A stretch of 64,000 bases of DNA. Source: Lachnospiraceae bacterium. Lineage in GTDB: Bacteria > Bacillota > Clostridia > Lachnospirales > Lachnospiraceae. The notes under the pieces were generated by a model. The model worked only from the letters and a program-made list of their open reading frames with translations. It searched no databases and was not told where the DNA came from. Numbering within the stretch: position 1 is the first letter of the stretch; every line of letters starts with the position of its first letter. A program made the translations under genes and the position numbers. Below, piece after piece: positions 9,123 through 18,508 of the stretch. The stretch is taken from assembly GCA_009911185.1 (NCBI GenBank), contig QXWW01000008.1, forward strand, positions 85,415 to 149,414. The letters run 5' to 3'.

Positions 9123-10478
9123 CTACTTCACATTAAAATCCGGCAATTCCTCGGCAAGCTCCTTTCGCAATTCCAAAAGCGCTTCCTCACAAGTCACGCT
9201 TCTATCCTCGTTCATTACATCCATAACAAGGCTTAAACAACTATGTATAATTCCATCTTCCTCTGTCATAATTCTGGTCTTTATATTGGGAATAATTTTA
9301 TCCATATAATAGACACCCACATCCTGTTCTCCAAACCATGCGCTCTTATAATTTTTCAGTCCCGGTTCCTCCTCATAAGGCTGCCTGGCCGCAGTCATCA
9401 GCCCCATAGAATTAATCGCTTTTGCCCCTTCCACAGAAAGCGTGGCAAATTTTAAAAACTCCCAGGCCAGCCGCTTGTCCTTACAGGTTTTCGTAATACC
9501 CATGGCCGTGCCTCCCATACTGACATTTCCCTCCGGAGCGCTCATCATTCCCCAGTGCCCCGTTTCCTGTCCTCTGGTATCGTGGGTTTCTATGGTAAAT
9601 TTGATTGCCCAGGAAGCACAGGTGGCGAAAATATGCTTATCCTGAGAAAACGCGCGGTTCCATGCCGGCGTCCATGCAATCAGGCTGTCGGAAACATTTG
9701 CCTCCCGAAACCGTTCCATCAGGCGAAAAGTACGTCCAAAATTTTTTTCCACGTCAATCTCTGTTCCATCGACCCAGGGAGTCTCCTGCTGTTCCTGAAT
9801 AAACTGCCGAACGTCTCCCAGAGAAAACATCATATAAACGTTCCCTGCGCTTTTTTCATAGACCTCTCTGCCCTTCTCTATAAAACTGTCCCAATCCGGC
9901 ATCATTTGTTCAAGCTCATCCGGATCGTCCGTTCCCAGGTATTTTTTTGCGAGATCCTTCCGGTATGCCAGCCCTGCCGGAGAAAGCGACTGTTCTATCC
10001 CGCATACGTTTCCTTTCGAATTTACCATATGGGGGCGAAGATATTCATAAACCTGCGACAGATCAAAATTATATGGCTCCTGCTCTAATGGCTCCCACAT
10101 ATCCAGTTCAAACACTTTCCCTCTGCTGTCTATGATCGCCCAGCCAATATCCGGCAGCTCGCCTCCGGAAACAAGAGCCGTCTGATATTTCATGGGAAGA
10201 TCTTTATGTTCAACGGCTACGGAAACAAATTCCACATTGGGATACTTTTCCTGAAACGCCTGCGTCACTGTCTGATAATAACTCGCGTCCCAGGACCACA
10301 TCGTAAGCGTTCCTTTATAATCCCGCGGAAGCGGTTCATCAAAAGGGATCTCCCGTTTCTCTTCTGTCTCAGGCGTCTCTTTTTCCACAATTTCCGCTCT
10401 TTGTCCGCATCCGGCTAATATTGCCGCCAGACAGATAGCAAACCATCCTTTACTGCTTCCTCTGCGCTTCCTTTTCAC
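9123..10478 (-). CDS. Extracellular solute-binding lipoprotein (family 1-like)
   Basis: 451 residues. A lipoprotein signal peptide ends in LAGC with Cys24 as the lipidated residue. The body is a typical sugar-type ABC solute-binding fold (LTMWSWD near the N-terminus, GGELPDI, a late GTAMGITKTCKDKRLAWEFLKF-type stretch). The start is GTG, and its GTGA overlaps the kinase stop TGA by four bases, so translation is coupled to the sensor kinase. No permease or ATPase genes lie nearby. The protein may deliver ligand to a transporter encoded elsewhere, or present ligand to the adjacent YesM-type kinase; that second role is inference from gene order. Confidence 0.85.
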   Translation of the reverse strand: MKRKRRGSSKGWFAICLAAILAGCGQRAEIVEKETPETEEKREIPFDEPLPRDYKGTLTMWSWDASYYQTVTQAFQEKYPNVEFVSVAVEHKDLPMKYQTALVSGGELPDIGWAIIDSRGKVFELDMWEPLEQEPYNFDLSQVYEYLRPHMVNSKGNVCGIEQSLSPAGLAYRKDLAKKYLGTDDPDELEQMMPDWDSFIEKGREVYEKSAGNVYMMFSLGDVRQFIQEQQETPWVDGTEIDVEKNFGRTFRLMERFREANVSDSLIAWTPAWNRAFSQDKHIFATCASWAIKFTIETHDTRGQETGHWGMMSAPEGNVSMGGTAMGITKTCKDKRLAWEFLKFATLSVEGAKAINSMGLMTAARQPYEEEPGLKNYKSAWFGEQDVGVYYMDKIIPNIKTRIMTEEDGIIHSCLSLVMDVMNEDRSVTCEEALLELRKELAEELPDFNVK

Positions 10479-12253
10479 AGTTTCTCTTCCTCCTCTTCCG
10501 TTACAATTTCAAAGGGCAGGCGCAGGAAAACCCGTGTTCCTCCTTCTTCCCTCTGCGCTACTTGCATACCATAACAATCTCCATAAAGATAACGGATTCT
10601 GTCTCTGACGTTACTGAGTCCAATATGCTTACGTCCGCCCTTTTTTTGTACGATCTCTTTCCCGGACATAAAACGTCTCACCTCTTCTTTGGGAATACCG
10701 ATCCCATCATCCTCCACCAAAATGCATAAACTGTCCTCCTGACGTAAAATTTTTATCATGACGATTCCTTTTTTCTCCGTTGGTAAAATTCCATGTATAA
10801 TCGCGTTTTCCACCAGCGGCTGGATGATGGTCTTTGGCACTTTACATTTCGCGCACAGGTCGCCGCATATTGACCTTACCTCAAATTGCTCAGGATATCG
10901 GTACTTTTGTATTGCAAGATAACACTCGGTTAATTCCAGCTCTTTTTCTATCGTGGTTTCCACGCTGTCATCCCCCAGCTTTAAAGTATCATGCAGCGTA
11001 TGGATCAATGCCTGGACAATTTTCACCACATCCTGGTTTCTGTCCGCTGCCGACAGATAGACAACCGTATTAAGCACGTTGTAAAGATAATGCGGATTAA
11101 TCTGGGAGAGCAGAATATCATATTCCATTTCTCGTTTCTGCTGTTCATAACGTATGCGCTCCTCTTCCCCTTTCTTCAACTGGGTCATCATCGCTTTGAA
11201 ACATTCATAGAGCTTCTCAATTTCATCTCCAGTATACACAATTTCAATTTCTTCTATTTTCCCGTATTCTGTGCGGGCCATTTTTTCCGACAATTGGGTC
11301 AGCGGGGAAACTACGGCCTCCATCCTTTTTGAAATAAAAATTAATATCAAGAAAAGAGACAGCAGGAAAGAAAGCAGAAAAAATATTAAAACAAATCTAC
11401 TCACCACCCACAAATCTTCCTGTGTCACCAGCGCCCACAATTTCCATTCCGTTTTGCCAATTGCTTCACCAAGAAGATAACCATATTTTGTTTTGACAAT
11501 ATCCTTCCTGCCCGCATCATGCCTTGCAAGACTTTTCTCCAGCTTGTCATCCGCTCCCTGTCTATACAAAAATTCTCCTTCTGTTCCCAGAAGAGCCACA
11601 TAATCTTCCTCCTGTGTATAAGCGGATATCTGTTCCAGAAAATAATCAAAACATATCTCCATATAGAGCGTTCCTTTTCTTTGGCCAAACTGACTTTTAT
11701 CATACATTTGAACCTGATAGCAAATCATCGTACTATCTGCATAACTTTCTTTATCAAAATAAGGAGCGGAATAGACATAGGACCGCCCCTGAAATTTTGA
11801 AATCTCTTCTTTCTTCAGTTTTTCCCTGATATATCCGGTATCCATGGCATTATAATTACTCCCATAGCAAATCCCGTCCTGCATGTCTAAAATTGTACCC
11901 ATGATATAGGGGCGCAGATTGCTGTAAAAGCTCAACCGGCTGCTCACCTGATTGTACCTGCGGCGGCGTTCAAATTCCGTTTTCGCCTTCGGTTCCTCCA
12001 AAAGCCGCTGCAGCTCTTCGTCAATCAATATACTGCGTGAAAACTGCTCCATATCTTCTGCCAGAAACGTCAGTTGATGGGAAAGCTGCACGAGACGGCC
12101 TCTTTCATCTGAAATTTTCTGCGCCTGCACCACTTTCTGAAAATACCAGATTCCAGCCGCTGAACTTACAATCATAGATACCGCTAAAATCAGAGAGATA
12201 TTTTTTATAATACGCCACTTCAGGCGTTTTCTTTTCAATTTTTTTCCTTGCAT
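10475..12253 (-). CDS. YesM-type sensor histidine kinase
   Basis: 592 residues. Topology: a membrane helix near residues 15-37, an extracellular sensing region of about 240 residues, a second helix (FVLIFFLLSFLLSLFLILIF), a HAMP linker, then a His_kinase domain with the phospho-acceptor in QINPHYLYN and an HATPase domain with VENAIIHG and DDGIGIP motifs. This is the LytS/YesM class, which partners with YesN-type AraC regulators. The chosen ATG at 12253 lies inside the end of the regulator gene (19-base overlap) behind GGGAG at a good distance; an upstream in-frame ATG at 12268 has no better site. It probably senses a glycan breakdown product and controls the GH2 gene downstream. Confidence 0.9.
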   Translation of the reverse strand: MQGKKLKRKRLKWRIIKNISLILAVSMIVSSAAGIWYFQKVVQAQKISDERGRLVQLSHQLTFLAEDMEQFSRSILIDEELQRLLEEPKAKTEFERRRRYNQVSSRLSFYSNLRPYIMGTILDMQDGICYGSNYNAMDTGYIREKLKKEEISKFQGRSYVYSAPYFDKESYADSTMICYQVQMYDKSQFGQRKGTLYMEICFDYFLEQISAYTQEEDYVALLGTEGEFLYRQGADDKLEKSLARHDAGRKDIVKTKYGYLLGEAIGKTEWKLWALVTQEDLWVVSRFVLIFFLLSFLLSLFLILIFISKRMEAVVSPLTQLSEKMARTEYGKIEEIEIVYTGDEIEKLYECFKAMMTQLKKGEEERIRYEQQKREMEYDILLSQINPHYLYNVLNTVVYLSAADRNQDVVKIVQALIHTLHDTLKLGDDSVETTIEKELELTECYLAIQKYRYPEQFEVRSICGDLCAKCKVPKTIIQPLVENAIIHGILPTEKKGIVMIKILRQEDSLCILVEDDGIGIPKEEVRRFMSGKEIVQKKGGRKHIGLSNVRDRIRYLYGDCYGMQVAQREEGGTRVFLRLPFEIVTEEEEEKL

Positions 12254-13749
12254 CTTTTGTACTCCCATGGCGTCATGCCCGCCGATTTCGCAAACACTTT
12301 GCAAAAATACTGGCTGGTATGGTAACCTACCCGTTCCGCAGTATCTGATACGGAAATATTCGTTTCTTTTAACAGACGCTTTGCTTCTTCTATCCGCACT
12401 TCCGTCAGATATTTTAAAAAAGTTGTGCCTGTTTCTTTCCGGAAAATCTGCCCAAGATAGACGCCATTCATCTGAAACGCCTTTCCCAATTCGTCAAGAC
12501 TTACATCTTTTTTATAATTTTTGCGTATGTAGCGAATGATCTCCTGTACCAACTCTGAGTAGGCGGTTTCCCCACAGATAAGATTATGAATATTTTGAAA
12601 ATTCTCTTCGAAATAAGAGGTAATTTCATTTATCGTATAACGCTTTTGTTCTCCTCCAATTTTCTCGATATGTTCTTTCTCCCAAACTGCCAAAAGCATT
12701 CCATTTAAAAAAATAATCAGAGATTTACAGGCATCCAAATCTTTTCCGGCGCATAGATTATAAAAAAGTTCACGGACAATTTTAGCCGGATCTCCTCTTG
12801 GATTGGATATGCACTCTTTTAATTGACGGATTTCCTCCATACTCTGAATATTTTTCCCTTCCTCCACCGAAATCTCGGTACATGCTTCCCTCTGGTCTGA
12901 CGGAAAAAACATAGCATAACGAATCTGGCGCGACATTTTCCGAAAATTTTCACCAATCTCATGCGGCGCGATTTCAAAACTATATATGAGATGGAACCGG
13001 CACTCCAACATAACTTTCAATCTTGCGCCAATCTGGGCGCATTTTTTCTCAATGAGGGCATTTACCGTAAATTTACTGGCTGTATTCTCAATCCGGTATA
13101 AAACCAGCCAGTTATTTGGCGCAAGCTGTACGTCCGCCACATAAAAAATCTTATCCTCCAGCGGCTCTTCCATGGCTTCTGCAAGAATTTCCCGTTCCAT
13201 TTCACTCCAGGCCCCCTCGATAATCTTCCCATCGCAAAACGCGCTGCGTTTGTGGCAGAGCACAAGAAACAAACGGTTAGAAAACATCTCTTGCGCTTCG
13301 CTGTTCCTGGCTGGATGATAGATAAGTTCCTCCATAAAATATTTCTGATATATCTTTTCTCTGCGGTTCTTTTTTTGAATCCTTTGTCTGACCGCATTCA
13401 GTTTTTCCAGCAAAAGTTCTTCGCTCAGTTCATGCTTTAACAGATATTCTGAAACGCCGTACTCAATCCCCTTCTTGGCATACTCAAAATCTCCATATGC
13501 AGACAGCAGAATCACTTCAACATCTCTATTTTTCTCCACCAATCGTCTGGTAAGTTCCAGTCCATCCATCAATGGCATACGGATATCCGATATAACAATT
13601 TCCGGAACCGTCTCCTCATAAAGCTCCAACGCCCGTTTGCCGCTGGCGGCACAACCTGCAATGTGATATCCAAATGCTTCCCAGTCCACGATACTTTTCA
13701 GATATTGAAGCGCCAGTACCTCGTCATCCACCAGCATAATATTCAGCAT
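12235..13749 (-). CDS. YesN-type response regulator (REC + AraC HTH)
   Basis: 504 residues. The N-terminal receiver domain has the acidic pocket DD at 8-9 and phospho-acceptor Asp55 in ISDIRMP. The C-terminal 100 residues form an AraC double helix-turn-helix (SLDELGKAF followed by YHTSQYFCKVFAKSAGMTPWEY). The middle of about 280 residues is unassigned, as usual in this class. AGGAGG sits 7 bases before the ATG and a good sigma-A promoter lies just upstream, so this is the first gene of the operon ending in the GH2 enzyme. It most likely activates this operon when phosphorylated by the adjacent kinase. Confidence 0.9.
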   Translation of the reverse strand: MLNIMLVDDEVLALQYLKSIVDWEAFGYHIAGCAASGKRALELYEETVPEIVISDIRMPLMDGLELTRRLVEKNRDVEVILLSAYGDFEYAKKGIEYGVSEYLLKHELSEELLLEKLNAVRQRIQKKNRREKIYQKYFMEELIYHPARNSEAQEMFSNRLFLVLCHKRSAFCDGKIIEGAWSEMEREILAEAMEEPLEDKIFYVADVQLAPNNWLVLYRIENTASKFTVNALIEKKCAQIGARLKVMLECRFHLIYSFEIAPHEIGENFRKMSRQIRYAMFFPSDQREACTEISVEEGKNIQSMEEIRQLKECISNPRGDPAKIVRELFYNLCAGKDLDACKSLIIFLNGMLLAVWEKEHIEKIGGEQKRYTINEITSYFEENFQNIHNLICGETAYSELVQEIIRYIRKNYKKDVSLDELGKAFQMNGVYLGQIFRKETGTTFLKYLTEVRIEEAKRLLKETNISVSDTAERVGYHTSQYFCKVFAKSAGMTPWEYKRCKEKN

Positions 13750-13772
13750 ACAAATTCCTCCTTCGCAGTTTC

Positions 13773-13801
13773 ATTGTAACATGATTTTACAGTCCTGCCA
13801 A
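13773..13801 (-). promoter_or_regulatory. Sigma-A type promoter of the YesN-YesM-SBP-GH2 operon
   Basis: Reading the minus strand, TTGGCA (plus 13796-13801) and TACAAT (plus 13773-13778) are separated by exactly 17 bases. The -10 box lies 24 bases upstream of the YesN start codon, leaving a short leader that carries the AGGAGG site. No inverted-repeat operator is obvious around it. Confidence 0.65.
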
Positions 13802-13820
13802 AGAGTAATTTTCTACTTTT

Positions 13821-15047
13821 TTACGCAACCTGATGCTTTTTAAACGTTGTCCTTGCCAACGGGAGTATGAGCATTGTTATCAGGAGATATAAAACCGCCC
13901 TGACAGTAAGCACATCGAAAACTGCCCCGCCAAACTGATATGAAATATATTTACCAAATTCAGGCATCGCGCAGCGATAGGGCAATAAAAACAATATCAG
14001 ATTATATATCCCTGCCGTATTGCCCGGCGTCAGAAATATAGGAATCAGAAATATAGGAATCAGCACGACCAACACCTGATAAGGGCTTTTCATTTTCGCA
14101 GACAAAAAGAGCGTCAGGCTCATCATGGCCAGCAGTACCAGGTATATCACCCCAATATTGACAAGCACGGCCTGCAAAAATGTAAACGGATACGGAATTG
14201 TGCTATTTGCAATGGCAATTGGTAAATTCCAGCCCTCCGCTCCAAATGCCGCCAGGGGCAGAACACACGCAGTTAACACATGAAGTACAAAGGCAGCCGT
14301 CCCAAATAAAAGCGCCGCTGCTATCTTGGCTGCCACCAGCTTTGTTTTTCCATACCTGGCCGCCAAAATTACCGCGTCCGTCCCCGCCTGATATTCTCCG
14401 GAAAAAACAGGTGCAATCACAATGCAAATGGCCAGCAATGCAAACATAAGGATTTCAAAGCAGCTTATTATCACTTCCCATCCTCCATAATATCCATATT
14501 GCAGCGGCGTTTTTACTTTGTGCGCCATCCTGCTCCAATACTCTTTTTGCTCCTTCGATAACGCACGGGCCGGATCGAGAAGCAACGCTTCCCTCTTTTC
14601 TGCCATCTTCTGATAAAAGAACGCTCCCTTCGTAATATCCAACTGTCGAAGACTATCGTACCCCAGGCTTTCATTGGGTTTGCTGTAAGTACCTGCAATA
14701 AAGCGAAGCAGCTTTTCTCTGGGCGCAATCCCCTTCCAATAGGCGTCGCCAATTAAAAACGTTTCCTTTCCATCATATCCGACATTGTCGGGGGATTCAA
14801 AAAGCTTCTGTACCTCCCGGATTGTCTTGGTAATATACTCCTCGGACAAGGACACGGATAACCGGGCATACTGCTGCTTTTCAAAGGCAATTCCCTCCAT
14901 CCCTTTCATCACGCCGTCTTGATCGTAGGTTTGGTATTGCACAGCGGGCAAGCCGAAAAGGAACGCCGTCAATATCAGACTGACCGCCATTATAAGCAAA
15001 GTAGATTTTTTGCGCAGTATTTTCAACAATTCATATTTAACCAGCAT
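13821..15047 (-). CDS. ABC-2 type exporter permease
   Basis: 408 residues. One N-terminal helix (LLIMAVSLILTAFLFGLP) is followed by a soluble segment of about 170 residues and then five or so hydrophobic helices, the layout of ABC-2 permeases with a large external loop. Start ATG at 15047 sits 6 bases after AGGAGG and overlaps the ATPase gene's stop by 11 bases. Together with the ATPase it forms a two-component exporter. The neighbouring OmpR-type two-component system suggests a peptide- or drug-related role, but the substrate cannot be read from the sequence. Confidence 0.8.
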   Translation of the reverse strand: MLVKYELLKILRKKSTLLIMAVSLILTAFLFGLPAVQYQTYDQDGVMKGMEGIAFEKQQYARLSVSLSEEYITKTIREVQKLFESPDNVGYDGKETFLIGDAYWKGIAPREKLLRFIAGTYSKPNESLGYDSLRQLDITKGAFFYQKMAEKREALLLDPARALSKEQKEYWSRMAHKVKTPLQYGYYGGWEVIISCFEILMFALLAICIVIAPVFSGEYQAGTDAVILAARYGKTKLVAAKIAAALLFGTAAFVLHVLTACVLPLAAFGAEGWNLPIAIANSTIPYPFTFLQAVLVNIGVIYLVLLAMMSLTLFLSAKMKSPYQVLVVLIPIFLIPIFLTPGNTAGIYNLILFLLPYRCAMPEFGKYISYQFGGAVFDVLTVRAVLYLLITMLILPLARTTFKKHQVA

Positions 15048-15930
15048 AAGGCACCTCCTGCTTCTCCGCTTTTTCCCCAAAATAGTACATAAACAGATCC
15101 TCTAAATCCGCCTCTACGTTCTGCGCGTTTTGACTGGGCGCAGTTTCTTCTATTATACGCAGCCGTACCATGCCGTTTTCGTGATGAAGATTTACCACAG
15201 AATATTTGCTGTTAAATTCCGCAGCAGTTTTTTCGTCAACCAACAGCTCCCATACCTTGCCTTTGATGTTTTCCGTAATGGCATCCCTCTCCCCCTGCAA
15301 AAGAAAGCGCCCCTGCTTCATCATTAAAATCGTATCTGCAATATAAGAAACATCGGCAACGATATGAGTGGATAAAATAACGATTTTTTCTTTTGCAAAA
15401 TTTGAAATGAGATTGCGGAAACGTACCCGTTCTTTCGGGTCAAGCCCGGCAGTCGGCTCATCTAAAACCAAAATGGAAGGATTATTTAATTCTGCCTGCG
15501 CAACTCCCAGACGCTGTTTCATGCCGCCGGAGAAAGATTTGATTTTCTGATCTGCCGCAGAAGATAAGTTTACCATATCCAGCAAATCCTCCGTCCTTGT
15601 CTTGGCCCGTTTCTTATCCATCCCTTTTACCGCCGCCATGTATAACATAAATTCACGGGCTGTAAAATCAGGATAGAATCCGAACTCCTGCGGCATGTAT
15701 CCTATATGCGCATAATAACGCTCCCCTAACGTTTCCATTGTTTTTCCGTTGAGACTGATACTGCCTGCGCTTGGCTTCAAAACACCGCATATCATCCGCA
15801 TGAGCGTTGTTTTTCCCGCGCCGTTTGCTCCCAGCAATCCATACACCCCCGGCAATAAAACCGCATTTACATTGTTGACCGCACACTTTTTTCCATACTG
15901 TTTGCTTACATGATGCAACTGTAATTCCAT
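15037..15930 (-). CDS. ABC exporter ATP-binding protein
   Basis: 297 residues with Walker A GANGAGKTT, Q-loop YMPQE, signature SFSGGMKQR, Walker B LVLDEPTAGLDP and the switch histidine in STHIV. The C-terminal 80 residues beyond the nucleotide-binding domain are typical of CcmA/YhaQ-type exporters. AGGAGG precedes the ATG by 8 bases. It is separated from the upstream kinase gene by a terminator and repeat copy B, so it probably has its own promoter. It pairs with the permease that overlaps its 3' end. Confidence 0.9.
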   Translation of the reverse strand: MELQLHHVSKQYGKKCAVNNVNAVLLPGVYGLLGANGAGKTTLMRMICGVLKPSAGSISLNGKTMETLGERYYAHIGYMPQEFGFYPDFTAREFMLYMAAVKGMDKKRAKTRTEDLLDMVNLSSAADQKIKSFSGGMKQRLGVAQAELNNPSILVLDEPTAGLDPKERVRFRNLISNFAKEKIVILSTHIVADVSYIADTILMMKQGRFLLQGERDAITENIKGKVWELLVDEKTAAEFNSKYSVVNLHHENGMVRLRIIEETAPSQNAQNVEADLEDLFMYYFGEKAEKQEVPYAG

Positions 15931-15960
15931 TTCAAGTACCTCCTGTTAGTTTATTAGGTC

Positions 15961-16110
15961 CAGAACAAAGTAGGCAAACCCACTTCCACTCTCTCAGACG
16001 CCGGATGCTTATTGCGCAGCAATAATATACTTCCTGCATCGGAGCGCACACTATTTTTCTTCCAGAGGAAAGATACTTTCACGCTTTCGCCTAATAAGGT
16101 CTTTCCAAAT
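15961..16110. repeat. Structured intergenic repeat, copy B
   Basis: Second copy of the element at 1103. It keeps the conserved nested hairpin at 16003-16041 (GGATGC, then TTATTGC GCA GCAATAA, then TACTTCCTGCATC), the GCC(A/G)GG context, a degenerate GGC/CCC mini-hairpin near 15972, and the string GGAAAGATACTTTC followed by GCTTT that copy A also has. It lacks the CCCCTCA hairpin. Its outer arms are TTTCTTCCA/TGGAAGAAA where copy A has TCTTATAGG/CCTATAAGA, so the pairing is kept while the sequence differs. It lies in the 5' region of the exporter ATPase gene. Confidence 0.75.
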
Positions 16111-16114
16111 GGAA

Positions 16115-16155
16115 GAAAAAACAGATGACCTATGCTTACAGCATAAATCATCTGT
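16115..16155 (-). terminator. Rho-independent terminator of the two-component operon
   Basis: On the minus strand ACAGATGA pairs with TCATCTGT, and a second stem TATGCT/AGCATA sits inside it, followed by six T residues. It lies about 100 bases beyond the kinase stop codon and separates the kinase transcript from the exporter genes. Confidence 0.8.
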
Positions 16156-16254
16156 CTTATGATGGGCTTTTGTGTATCTTTATTTAAGCTTAAGTTTTCT
16201 CCTGCCAAAATAAACTACGGCTGCTGCAACGGGATATTTCCCCCGCGGCATACG

Positions 16255-17697
16255 TCAAACGTCCCGGCAGGCATGGCTATTTTCCTCATTGGCTGTGGGT
16301 ATAAAAATCGTAAACCTCGTCCCCGCGCCCGGTTTGCTGCTTACAGTAATATCGCCGCCATGGAGCGTAATAATCTGTTTTGCAATCGCAAGTCCCAAGC
16401 CGCTTCCCTCTGGCTTTTCTTTCGTGCTCGTCCCTCTGTAGTACCGCTGAAAGAGCACCGCTTTTTCCTCATCCTTCATCCCCGTTCCGTTATCTGATAT
16501 ACAGATGAATAGTTCCTTCTTCTCACCCGCCCCGATACTGACTGTTACTTTGGTGTCCGGCAGATTATGTGTAAGCGCATTGATGATAAGATTATTCACA
16601 GCACGGCGGAACAAATCCGGATCAAGACAAACCTTAGTTTCCGGCATATTGCCTGCAAACTCAATATCGCGTCCGGCAAACGCGGGATTATTTACAATAT
16701 CAATCACCAGCTCTTTTAAAAAACGTACCAGGCGCACCGCCTGCGGATGATAGGGGACTGCGCCGGAATCAAGCTGGTATGTCAGCGTTAAGTCGCTTAT
16801 CATCTTTTCCGTGTAGTTTACGTTTTTTAAGATAATCCCGCTGTATTCCTGTATAAGCTTTCTGTCTGGAGCCGGATTCGCTGTCAACAGCTCCGCATAC
16901 CCCTTAATCGGCGACAGCGGGGTTTTCAAATCGTGCGTTATATTTGCAATCCACTCTTTGCGCGCCCGTTCCGTACTTTGCCGCACTTCGTCGCTATGAC
17001 GCACTTCCCTGTCCATTTGATTGAGCGCGCCATAAATCTGGCTGAATACGCCTTTTTCGGGCAGCGGCACATAAGAACGCTGCGATACCCCGCCGATGCC
17101 ATTTGTTATTTTTCCGAGATGTCTGGTGAGCCAGAAGCCGTAGCAAATCAGAAACAGCACAATGGCCCATATCAGAATGAAAATTGATATGCGCAGCACT
17201 GGAAAAAGACGCCCTACATTCCCGCCATTATAATAAAGCATATGTTTTCCGATCGGATAAGGAAATCCAATCAGATAACTCCACGTTCTTCCAGAATCTT
17301 TAAAACTGTCCGCAAAGATCGTATTTCCCTGGCTATACGCGCTTGTAGAAAGCGCGATCAACTCCGATGCAGAGTAATACGCCGGATAATACCCTGGTTT
17401 GCTATGAGAAAAAACTTCGCATCCAGTCTCGTCAATGACCTGAATCCACAATCCATATTCATCCAGTCTTTCAAGTCCCATTTCTTCTATCTTAATCCTG
17501 CCGTTATCATTTTCCATCCACACGGCAAAACTCGTTGTAAACGTTCGGGGCCATGAGGCCAGACTCAGGCCCTCCGGTTCAGTAATTCCAAAAATATAAT
17601 AAAAGATAGCGATTACGGCAATTACAGCGATTACGAACAGCAGCGATACCAACAGAAAAATCCGCAGGAATGGATTTAATTTCTTTTTACTTTTCAT
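16255..17697 (-). CDS. Sensor histidine kinase (OmpR partner)
   Basis: About 480 residues with two membrane helices (near 15-40 and 175-195) flanking an extracellular region, then a HAMP-like linker and a classical HisKA domain (ANITHDLKTPLSPIKGYAE, phospho-acceptor His). The HATPase_c domain shows NNLIINAL, DNGTGM and GSGLGLAI. The ATG at 17697 overlaps the regulator stop by 11 bases (ATGAAAAGTAA), giving translational coupling; an in-frame TTG at 17709 is an alternative start. Gene order with the ABC exporter resembles envelope-stress or peptide-resistance modules, but no diagnostic motif shows that. Confidence 0.88.
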   Translation of the reverse strand: MKSKKKLNPFLRIFLLVSLLFVIAVIAVIAIFYYIFGITEPEGLSLASWPRTFTTSFAVWMENDNGRIKIEEMGLERLDEYGLWIQVIDETGCEVFSHSKPGYYPAYYSASELIALSTSAYSQGNTIFADSFKDSGRTWSYLIGFPYPIGKHMLYYNGGNVGRLFPVLRISIFILIWAIVLFLICYGFWLTRHLGKITNGIGGVSQRSYVPLPEKGVFSQIYGALNQMDREVRHSDEVRQSTERARKEWIANITHDLKTPLSPIKGYAELLTANPAPDRKLIQEYSGIILKNVNYTEKMISDLTLTYQLDSGAVPYHPQAVRLVRFLKELVIDIVNNPAFAGRDIEFAGNMPETKVCLDPDLFRRAVNNLIINALTHNLPDTKVTVSIGAGEKKELFICISDNGTGMKDEEKAVLFQRYYRGTSTKEKPEGSGLGLAIAKQIITLHGGDITVSSKPGAGTRFTIFIPTANEENSHACRDV

Positions 17698-18406
17698 ACG
17701 GGTTGACAAGCTTATAACCTAAACCTTTCACCGTGATAATATATTGGGGCGCCGAAGGGTTCTCCTCTATCTTCTCACGCAAATGACGGACATGCACCAT
17801 TATTGTATTATCGCACCCAAAACTGTCTTCGCCCCAAATAATCTCATACAATCGTTCCCGGCTGACGACCCATCCTGCATTTTCTGCCAAATACTGTAAA
17901 ATCTCAAACTCACGGGCCGTTAATTCTATCTGCTTCCCATTTTTCATTACCCGGCAGCCGTTCGTATCTATCAAAAGTTCCCCTATATGAATGGAAAAAC
18001 CATGCTGCGGCGTATGTTTGTATTGTTCACGCCGTAAACTGGCTTTCACTCTATATACGACTTCCTTGGGACTAAAGGGCTTCGTCACATAGTCGTCTCC
18101 CCCGACAGCCAGTCCAAGTATTTTATCCACGTCCTCACTTTTGGAAGAGAGGAACAAAATAGGGCAATGAGAAAATTCCCGAATTTGACTGCACACTTCA
18201 TAGCCGTCTATGTCAGGCAGCATCACATCCAAAATAATCATGGACGGCCGGTTTTCTCTGCAGATATTTACCGCTGACAGCCCGTTTTCCGCTCTTAAAA
18301 TATTGTAAAATCCCTCAATATTCAAAGACTTCTCAAGCAGATCTAATATATCCGTCTCATCATCAACAAGCACGATTTTCGCTTCCTTTGTGGTTGTGTT
18401 GACCAT
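17687..18406 (-). CDS. OmpR/PhoB-family response regulator
   Basis: 239 residues. The receiver domain has DD at 15-16, phospho-acceptor Asp60 (IILDVMLPD) and Lys in the VTKPF switch region. The C-terminal winged helix carries the typical LTAREFEIL and VHVRHLREKIE segments and ends near GLGYKL. AGGAGGG lies 7 bases before the ATG. It is the first gene of the pair with the kinase and probably regulates the exporter genes downstream. Confidence 0.92.
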   Translation of the reverse strand: MVNTTTKEAKIVLVDDETDILDLLEKSLNIEGFYNILRAENGLSAVNICRENRPSMIILDVMLPDIDGYEVCSQIREFSHCPILFLSSKSEDVDKILGLAVGGDDYVTKPFSPKEVVYRVKASLRREQYKHTPQHGFSIHIGELLIDTNGCRVMKNGKQIELTAREFEILQYLAENAGWVVSRERLYEIIWGEDSFGCDNTIMVHVRHLREKIEENPSAPQYIITVKGLGYKLVNPYEK

Positions 18407-18508
18407 ATCGCACCCTCCTAAGCAGTAGGTATTGAAAACATTTGCTGCACAAAATTAGAGATTGGGCGCATGTATGGAAAGCGCGCCTAAATTCTGTGGG
18501 AAGGAAGA

